IMG/VR virus record: IMGVR_UViG_3300018411_000029
Span: 1 to 51,307 of that record
Source of the DNA: a virus
Reading direction: 5' to 3' (one strand)
Length of the DNA: 51,307 nucleotides
The notes beneath the pieces are model-generated. The model did no database searches and was not told where the DNA came from. It saw only the letters and a program-made list of their open reading frames with translations. How positions within the stretch are numbered: position 1 is the first letter of the stretch; the number at the start of each line of letters is the position of its first letter. The position numbers and the translations under genes were made by a program. Below, piece after piece: positions 24,160 through 29,829 of the stretch.

Positions 24160-26394
24160 ATGAAGATTGACGTTTACAGTCATGCGATCAAAGTAAGGGA
24201 TGTAACCACAGACCGAGACCTGCAGGCCATGCTGTCGTTCTGTAAGCCCCTGATCGAATTTGGCTTTGAAAAGAAAGGTAAGAAGTTTTACCCCAAGGCA
24301 ATGCGTACGTACGCCGCCGCGACCCGCAACCGTAAAGAATTCAGCTTCCACCGTAACCAACTGGATGAGTTGAAAGACTTCCTCTTTAAACGCCAGGGTT
24401 ACGTTGAGCGCCTGATCCAGATCACCCACCACACCGTTGACCGTAGCGACTATCCGGTGGTGGTGTTTGATATCCGCAAGATGCACGACCCTCGACCGAT
24501 TCAGGTCGGCATCATCGAATACATCCTCGACATTGACAACCCTGCATGGGACCCGATCATCAAGATGGTGACCCTCCAAACTGGTGGGGGAAAGCGAGCC
24601 TGTGACGATTCATGGGTTAGAGTGCCTGGAGGATGGCGTTTAAACGGAGATATACGGCCTGGTGACGACGTTATTGCGCGAGATGGAACACCTACCAAGG
24701 TTTTACAAATTCACCCCCAGAAAGCCGTCCAGGTCTTTGCAGTGACCTTTGAAGATGGTCGTTTTCTTGAGGTTTGTCTGGATCATCTATGGGGTGTGAG
24801 GGCAGCCGGTCATGACACTGTCCTTGACACTGCTACGATTAAGGAGTTGATTGAACGGGGATATGATGTATATATTCCGCTACCTGAACCAGATGCGGGC
24901 GACGGCATCGATCGTGAGGAAGATCCATATAGTGCTGGCGCTTTGGCACCCGATACCCCCGTCGAGCAACTTAGTACATGGCTCGAGTCACCCGCTTATC
25001 AACGACATCAATACGTCGAAGGGCTAATTGCCCGCTGTGCCGACCGGGATGTGCTTCGTTTGCCCGATCCTGAACACGCTGCCAATGCCATCCTGGCGAT
25101 CAGAAGTTTGGGCGGTAAAGCGTCACTGGAGGAGCATAATGCGGTACGATATAGCTTCGATAAATCTTGGCTTAAGGTCTTGTCGGTTAAGGCGACTCGT
25201 ATTACAGATGCTACCTGTTTGACCATCGATCATCCGGAAGCCCTTTACGTAGCTCAGGATTTCATTGTCACTCACAACACCTTTCTTGCCCAGTACTGCA
25301 TGAACAAGCTTCAGTCCCGTACCGTCATCCACTTCAAGGGGGGTTACGTTGAGCGGTGGAAGAACGACTTGGAAGAGACGTTCAACTTCAAGCGTGGTGA
25401 GTTCCTGATTGTCCGTGGCAGTAAGGACATGATTGCCCTTCAGACCATGGCACTGGAAGGCACACTGAAAGCCAAGGTCATCATCATCACCACTGCCACT
25501 ATGCGTGATTACATCAAGGACTATGAGGAGTCCAACGGCTACTCCAAGGTGTACCCGATCGCACCGATGGACTTCTACCCTAAGTTGCAGGTGGGTTTCC
25601 GGATCAATGACGAATTGCATCAGGAGTTCCACAACAACTACCGGATAGACCTGTATACCCACGTACCCAAATCGCTGGGTCTGTCGGCGACCATGACCAG
25701 TTCGGACAAGTTCAAGAACAAGGTCTATGACATTGCCTACCCATTGAGGCAGCGTCATGACGGTGGTGGCTACAACGTCTACATCGGGGTGACAGAAGTA
25801 CTCTACCAGATGGATCAGGATGTACGGATTCGTTACATGGGTGCGCAGGGGTATTCGCACACCACGTACGAAGAATCCATCATGCGCCACAAAGGCCTGC
25901 TGAGAAACTACCTCAAGATCATCGAGCATGCGATTTATAACCGCTTCGTTCAGCATCGTGAGGAAGGGCAGAAGGCGCTGGTGTTCTTTGCGCGGGTGGA
26001 CATGTGCACACTGATGGTTGAGCGGTTGAAGAAGCTCTACCCGGAATTGGACGTGGTGCGCTACGTGGGCTCCGAGGGTGACTCGTACGAAGACATCTTG
26101 GATGCGGATATCACCGTTTCCACGATTGGTTCGGCAGGTACCGCCATCGACATCAAGAACCTGCGCTGTACGTTCATGAGCACAGCGATTGACTCGCGTC
26201 AGTCGAACGAGCAGGTACTGGGTCGGACCCGTCCCCTTAAGGATTGGCCAGACATCACACCTGAGTTCATCTACTTCAGCTGTGTCGAGATTGAGCAGCA
26301 CGCCAAGTACAGCCGCAATAAGAAAGAATACTTCAACTGGAAGGTGGTTCACCACAACAGCGTGATGAGTAAGTATGTTCTAGCACTGAACTAA
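24160..26394 (+). CDS. Superfamily 2 helicase with an intein in its Walker A motif (744 aa precursor, 516 aa after splicing)
   Basis: ATG 24160 with AGGGGAG upstream is preferred over the in-frame ATG 24118. After removal of the intein (precursor residues 146-373) the flanks join as QTGGGK-TFLAQ, a full P-loop. Other helicase motifs: DELH at about 484-487 (motif II), LSAT at 508-511 (motif III), STIGSAGTAIDI at about 655 (motif V) and QVLGRTRP at about 685 (motif VI, Q--GR--R). The N-terminal 140 residues hold a basic, partly beta domain, as in UvsW-type phage helicases. The role is probably in replication-fork or recombination-intermediate remodelling. Activity depends on protein splicing because the intein separates the Lys and Thr that bind the phosphates and magnesium. 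Confidence 0.9.
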   Translation: MKIDVYSHAIKVRDVTTDRDLQAMLSFCKPLIEFGFEKKGKKFYPKAMRTYAAATRNRKEFSFHRNQLDELKDFLFKRQGYVERLIQITHHTVDRSDYPVVVFDIRKMHDPRPIQVGIIEYILDIDNPAWDPIIKMVTLQTGGGKRACDDSWVRVPGGWRLNGDIRPGDDVIARDGTPTKVLQIHPQKAVQVFAVTFEDGRFLEVCLDHLWGVRAAGHDTVLDTATIKELIERGYDVYIPLPEPDAGDGIDREEDPYSAGALAPDTPVEQLSTWLESPAYQRHQYVEGLIARCADRDVLRLPDPEHAANAILAIRSLGGKASLEEHNAVRYSFDKSWLKVLSVKATRITDATCLTIDHPEALYVAQDFIVTHNTFLAQYCMNKLQSRTVIHFKGGYVERWKNDLEETFNFKRGEFLIVRGSKDMIALQTMALEGTLKAKVIIITTATMRDYIKDYEESNGYSKVYPIAPMDFYPKLQVGFRINDELHQEFHNNYRIDLYTHVPKSLGLSATMTSSDKFKNKVYDIAYPLRQRHDGGGYNVYIGVTEVLYQMDQDVRIRYMGAQGYSHTTYEESIMRHKGLLRNYLKIIEHAIYNRFVQHREEGQKALVFFARVDMCTLMVERLKKLYPELDVVRYVGSEGDSYEDILDADITVSTIGSAGTAIDIKNLRCTFMSTAIDSRQSNEQVLGRTRPLKDWPDITPEFIYFSCVEIEQHAKYSRNKKEYFNWKVVHHNSVMSKYVLALN
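24595..25278 (+). mobile_element. Class 3 intein (228 aa) with degenerate homing-endonuclease region
   Basis: The insert lies exactly between Lys145 and Thr374 of the helicase precursor. It starts with Arg, not Cys/Ser/Ala, but carries the three residues that define class 3 inteins: W66 two positions after the block B histidine H64 (DHLW), C208 in block F (CLTI, where other inteins have D), and T226 before the terminal H227-N228, with Thr as the +1 extein residue. C208 would be the first nucleophile. Blocks A and B are recognisable (DSWVRVPGGWRLNGDIRPGD; TFEDGRFLEVCLDHLW). Residues 110-176 resemble a collapsed LAGLIDADG endonuclease without its acidic catalytic residues. The coding sequence is visibly more A+T-rich than the flanking helicase gene, which suggests separate origin. 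Confidence 0.88.
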
Positions 26395-26396
26395 GT

Positions 26397-26416
26397 GGGA
26401 GGGCTTCGGCCCTCCC
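26397..26416 (+). terminator. Terminator with UUCG loop
   Basis: GGGAGGGC pairs with GCCCTCCC around TTCG, followed by CCTTATGCC. Confidence 0.75.
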
Positions 26417-26482
26417 CTTATGCCGCGCGTCAATGAAAACCAACCCCACCTATTTTTACAGACCATCCATAGGAAACTGACC

Positions 26483-27163
26483 ATGTCCGATAACATCATT
26501 GACTTTACCCAACACCTGCAGCAATCCCGCCCCAATCCTAACCACGCCATCCTGGTCAAGAGCTACGAGCTCGGCCCACAATCGCTGCTGATGGACCCGT
26601 CGTTCCAACTTGATGCACTGCAGAATATTGCCTTTGGTGAACTGACTTCTGGTGAATACCATGCACCTAAGATCCATCGTCTGCTCAGGGTCATGCAGTA
26701 CCTTTACCAGGGGGTCGTGCTACCGTTTGATCTACGGTCTCATGTGGTGGTCAGGCACCAGCCGGGTCAAAAGCATTCCCTAGCGTACTCAGTGTATAAT
26801 TGGGCCATGCCTATAGGTCGGATCAGTGCCGAGCCGACAGGTAAACGATTCAGCTATCAGCTCGAAGTCGGTTTGATCCAGCTGGATGACATGGCGCTGT
26901 TGGAACCCTGCGGCATCTATCCGCCTGAATGGATGGGTTTCGAGATCGCTGAAGACGACGTCATGACCCAACGGCTCCCCAAGCACCTCATCAAGAAGAT
27001 GAACGAATTGGTGGTAATCAACAGTGGTCGTGGCATACTGACCACAGACAACTTGTACAGGGCAATCCTGCCAGACAGTGGCATTCATGCCCTGATCATC
27101 ACCCTTGAGTTAGAACACCCCATCACGCTACTGCCCGAAGATCAACGTCAACCCGTGAAATAA
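26483..27163 (+). CDS. Unrecognised protein, 226 aa
   Basis: ATG 26483 is preceded by AGGAAACTGACC, a better start than the upstream in-frame ATG at 26420, which lies in the terminator. The product is of even composition with FDLRSHVVVRHQPGQ and CGIYPPEWMGFEI segments and no recognised motif. The next gene starts 11 bases after its stop, so the two form an operon. Confidence 0.7.
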   Translation: MSDNIIDFTQHLQQSRPNPNHAILVKSYELGPQSLLMDPSFQLDALQNIAFGELTSGEYHAPKIHRLLRVMQYLYQGVVLPFDLRSHVVVRHQPGQKHSLAYSVYNWAMPIGRISAEPTGKRFSYQLEVGLIQLDDMALLEPCGIYPPEWMGFEIAEDDVMTQRLPKHLIKKMNELVVINSGRGILTTDNLYRAILPDSGIHALIITLELEHPITLLPEDQRQPVK

Positions 27164-27173
27164 GGACACCACC

Positions 27174-28190
27174 ATGCTACCATCCAGCGAAGCTGACGTC
27201 ATCAGTGCACTGCAAATGACTCGCACTAACCTGACCAATAACAACCAGGCCTTCTCAGCCTATCCTCAGCTCATAGGCCCCTTCCATCAAATGGCCAGTG
27301 ATCTCGATCTGCTGATCGAGACCCTGATTACGACACAGCGCGAGGAATTATTGTTCGGCAAAACCCCGGCAGCTAAGTTGTACGAACTTCAGTTCCGGCA
27401 GGCGCATGCAGTTCCTTCAGGCGTATTGAAATCGGTAAACCCTGACCGGCGGAACGAGACGGCCCCCATGCCGTTACTGCAGATCTTGAAATATGCCAAG
27501 AATGTCCGCCGGTCGACTGCAGGTACGATCAAATACACGTTTGATCATATCGAAGAACCCGCTACCGAAAGTACCCCAGCCACTACTCGAACCGCTCACG
27601 TGACCCTTGACATCGGAACTATGGAGGCGTTTATCACTTGGGCGGGATGTGTGGTGAGGGCTCGCCTTCCTTCGTTTGACTGTGCCGAAGCATTTGTCGA
27701 AGGACCTCTGTTCCACGAACCGATCAGGGTATCACTCGATGTAGACATGCTCGGTAAGGCACTGTGGGCTCCGGTGTATAGTAAACTGATAGGTTCCGAG
27801 CACATTGACGTCCCTGAAGGCAAGTGTTTACTGATGACTCACTACTTCGCTTCAGGGCGAGTCTCCTCAGACGACGTCGATCACCCCGTGGTGAAACTTC
27901 GCGCCTTGTTGAATGACAATCTCTACGGTCGTCGGAATTCAGGCTATGCGGAGGTGGAATGGAATGGTTATATCGTCCAGCTGTCCACTAAACGCGATTA
28001 CTCTCATCTGGAATCGCTTCAGCTGACGGTCAATGTCCTAGAGTGCAGTGACCGTCCAGGTCAGATCGTTAGCAACTGGTGGAAGAACCCATTGCTGGTC
28101 AATGATCTACTCAAGGACATGGACGACATTATCGATCAGTTATTGACTTGTCACGATCGTGAAGAAGCTGAGCTTAAATCGAACGGGTAG
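27174..28190 (+). CDS. Unrecognised protein, 338 aa
   Basis: ATG 27174 follows AAGGACACCACC. The N-terminal third is helical (a TLITTQREELLFGK segment near 60), the rest has many beta strands. There is no catalytic signature. It is the last gene of a two-gene unit and is followed by a strong hairpin. Confidence 0.7.
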   Translation: MLPSSEADVISALQMTRTNLTNNNQAFSAYPQLIGPFHQMASDLDLLIETLITTQREELLFGKTPAAKLYELQFRQAHAVPSGVLKSVNPDRRNETAPMPLLQILKYAKNVRRSTAGTIKYTFDHIEEPATESTPATTRTAHVTLDIGTMEAFITWAGCVVRARLPSFDCAEAFVEGPLFHEPIRVSLDVDMLGKALWAPVYSKLIGSEHIDVPEGKCLLMTHYFASGRVSSDDVDHPVVKLRALLNDNLYGRRNSGYAEVEWNGYIVQLSTKRDYSHLESLQLTVNVLECSDRPGQIVSNWWKNPLLVNDLLKDMDDIIDQLLTCHDREEAELKSNG

Positions 28191-28203
28191 GTCGTGTCTA
28201 ATG

Positions 28204-28224
28204 GAGGGGGCGTTTGCCCCCCTC
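28204..28224 (+). terminator. Hairpin terminator
   Basis: GGGGGC pairs with GCCCCC around GTTT with flanking GA/TC pairs, followed by TCTCTCTATTCG. Confidence 0.75.
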
Positions 28225-28245
28225 TCTCTATTCGATTGGAAAAGA

Positions 28246-28271
28246 TTTCAACAGTACATAGTACTGGTGAA
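28246..28271 (+). promoter_or_regulatory. Promoter-like element, copy 1 (TTTCAACAGTACATAGTACT...)
   Basis: TTTCAACAGTACATAGTACT followed by GGTGAA, 46 bases before the ATG of a 50-aa gene and just after a terminator. It shares its core and downstream GGTGA with the copy at 29267, and its core with those at 28546, 37464 and 40217. Confidence 0.6.
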
Positions 28272-28316
28272 TAGCTAGAACGATCTAGTCGATAACCTTT
28301 TTATGGAGTTGAAACC

Positions 28317-28469
28317 ATGCCTACAGATAATCCAATCCCCGGCACCCTGTCTCTTGAAGAACTGATGGAGGAGTTTGACTCGGAAGTCGAACGTCTGGAA
28401 AATAATCGCCGTGAACTTGAAGAGGAGTTCACCAGCGGTCGTGCCTACCTGCGGATGAAGTTCAACTGA
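28317..28469 (+). CDS. Very small acidic coiled-coil protein, 50 aa
   Basis: ATG 28317 follows ATGGAGTTGAAACC. The product is PTDNPIPG then a continuous helix of heptad character (LEELMEEFDSEVERLENN) ending in a basic RAYLRMKFN. It has its own promoter-like element and its own terminator, which supports it as a real gene. Function unknown. Confidence 0.7.
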   Translation: MPTDNPIPGTLSLEELMEEFDSEVERLENNRRELEEEFTSGRAYLRMKFN

Positions 28470-28480
28470 TGCCGCATAAC

Positions 28481-28502
28481 CGGGGGTCCTAAGACCCCCG
28501 GA
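28481..28502 (+). terminator. Rho-independent terminator
   Basis: CCGGGGGTC pairs with GACCCCCGG around CTAA; a run of Ts follows about 20 bases later. Confidence 0.75.
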
Positions 28503-28545
28503 GCTATCGGTTGGATTTCTTTTTTTGCTTTTGATTGGATGGGGT

Positions 28546-28570
28546 TTTGACCCTACATCATCCAGCCGAA
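28546..28570 (+). promoter_or_regulatory. Promoter-like element, copy 2
   Basis: TTTGACCCTACATCATCCAG then CCGAA, 22 bases before the ATG of the HD-domain gene. The TTT-A-CCCTACAT core matches the copies at 29267 and 40217; the GGTGA part is replaced. Confidence 0.5.
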
Positions 28571-28591
28571 TATACCCAATGAGGAACCGAC

Positions 28592-29185
28592 ATGCTTAAC
28601 CTTAAAGTCCATGCATTACGCGCAGATGTCGTCGCTAAATTCTCCGCTGCATGGGAACTCAATGATGAAGCACATCGCGCCAATCACTTCGGGAATGTGG
28701 AGGCTTGTGCTCTCGAAATCGACCAGCGTCTTGGCCTTAACCAAAACCCTGAGCTGATCATGATGGCGGCATACTTTCACGACATGTTCGCCTGGAGTCG
28801 GGTGAATCATCATCTGCTCAGTGCCGAATGGGTCAAGAGTACTGATTACGAACACATAGTCGCTCTCAACAATGAAGACAGGACGCTTCTGTCCCACGCC
28901 TGTCGTGAACATCGCGCAAGCTTCAAAGGACAGTTCACCTCACTGTTCTCGGAGTTGATGAACGCCGCTGACCGTGAATTGCCAGGTCGGATTGAGGACA
29001 TGCTGGAGCGTGCTATTCAGTATCGAGTAGCGCGCGGCATGGCACGAGATGAAGCCCTGGCACCGGCCATTGCACACATCAAGGAAAAGTTCGGCACGGG
29101 CGGGTATGCCGGATATCCGAGACTGTATTTGTATGCCTTTGGTGATGCTTTGGAAGTACAGCGAAAAGAAATCGATAACCTGTAA
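28592..29185 (+). CDS. HD-domain phosphohydrolase, 197 aa
   Basis: The metal ligands of the HD superfamily are in order: H32 (in RANHFGNV), H63-D64 (AAYFHDMF), H102 (LLSHACREH) and D127 (NAADRE). This set occurs in nucleotide or cyclic-nucleotide phosphohydrolases. The substrate cannot be told from sequence. ATG 28592 follows GAGGAACCGAC. Its own promoter-like element and terminator make it a single-gene unit. It could act in nucleotide salvage or in removing signalling nucleotides made by host defences; the latter is speculation. Confidence 0.8.
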   Translation: MLNLKVHALRADVVAKFSAAWELNDEAHRANHFGNVEACALEIDQRLGLNQNPELIMMAAYFHDMFAWSRVNHHLLSAEWVKSTDYEHIVALNNEDRTLLSHACREHRASFKGQFTSLFSELMNAADRELPGRIEDMLERAIQYRVARGMARDEALAPAIAHIKEKFGTGGYAGYPRLYLYAFGDALEVQRKEIDNL

Positions 29186-29211
29186 GAAAGGAGTTTGACT
29201 ACACAGACGGC

Positions 29212-29253
29212 ATAGAGAGGAGCCTTGCGGCTCCTCTCTTAGCTGTTTTTTTT
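29212..29253 (+). terminator. Rho-independent terminator
   Basis: An 11-bp stem AGAGAGGAGCC/GGCTCCTCTCT with TTGC loop, then eight Ts at 29246-29253. Confidence 0.9.
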
Positions 29254-29266
29254 CGATTCGAATTAT

Positions 29267-29319
29267 TTTCAACCCTACATAGTACTGGTGACCTTACCCA
29301 CGATCTAAAGGAGATCGCC
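29267..29319 (+). promoter_or_regulatory. Promoter-like element and leader, copy 3
   Basis: TTTCAACCCTACATAGTACT then GGTGACCTTACCCACGATC, followed by AAAGGAG inside a small GATCT/AGATC hairpin, 28 bases before the ATG. The whole segment is closely repeated at 40217-40268. Confidence 0.65.
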
Positions 29320-29775
29320 ATGTCCTATAAAACTGAAATGCACCAGAACGTCGCTGTCTGGGCACGTCGCTTCCAGGTGGAGATCACCAGTCTGGATAAC
29401 GCCGTCGCTATGGCCAACAAAATTTACGGTGGCGTTATCAGCCGTAAGTGCGCCATTATCGTGGTCGCCATGAAGCCCGTAGCGACAATTCTTGATCGGG
29501 ATTTGAAAGACCCGATCGTTGCATTGGTGGCTAATATCGTAACTGGAATCGTCTATGACTTCTGTTACACCAGCGGTCCTGACAATGCCCGCCTCATCTT
29601 CAGGAAGGAACTGAAGCGGTTGCTCGATGAAAACCGTCTGACTGAAGATGCGTACATCGAGATCGCTACGAAAGAAGAACGGTTCGTAGCACTGGCGTTG
29701 AACGCGGTGGCTCGGCGGAGCGATGCACACAGCCGCCCGAGTATGGTGAACGCTATCCTAGCCAAGGTGCGTTAA
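29320..29775 (+). CDS. Unrecognised protein, 151 aa
   Basis: ATG 29320 lies 5 bases after GGAGATC. The product is mainly helical with a hydrophobic centre (CAIIVVAMKPVATIL and PIVALVANIVTGIVYDF, about 44-80), which might be a membrane or buried helix pair, and a basic C-terminus. It has the strongest form of the repeated promoter-leader and a strong terminator, like an early small-gene unit. Confidence 0.7.
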   Translation: MSYKTEMHQNVAVWARRFQVEITSLDNAVAMANKIYGGVISRKCAIIVVAMKPVATILDRDLKDPIVALVANIVTGIVYDFCYTSGPDNARLIFRKELKRLLDENRLTEDAYIEIATKEERFVALALNAVARRSDAHSRPSMVNAILAKVR

Positions 29776-29779
29776 GCGG

Positions 29780-29813
29780 ACATAGAGAGGAGCCATCGGG
29801 CTCCTCTCTATGT
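29780..29813. terminator. Bidirectional terminator, 15-bp stem
   Basis: ACATAGAGAGGAGCC pairs perfectly with GGCTCCTCTCTATGT around ATCG, with TTTCTTTTTTTG after it. It separates the plus-strand small gene from the convergent 970-aa gene. Confidence 0.9.
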
Positions 29814-29829
29814 ATCTTTCTTTTTTTGT

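Noticed and set aside
24601-24603. Cys at the third intein codon as the splicing start residue
   Set aside because: That boundary would leave Arg-Ala inside the P-loop and shift block A by two positions; the class 3 signature explains the missing Cys1 instead.
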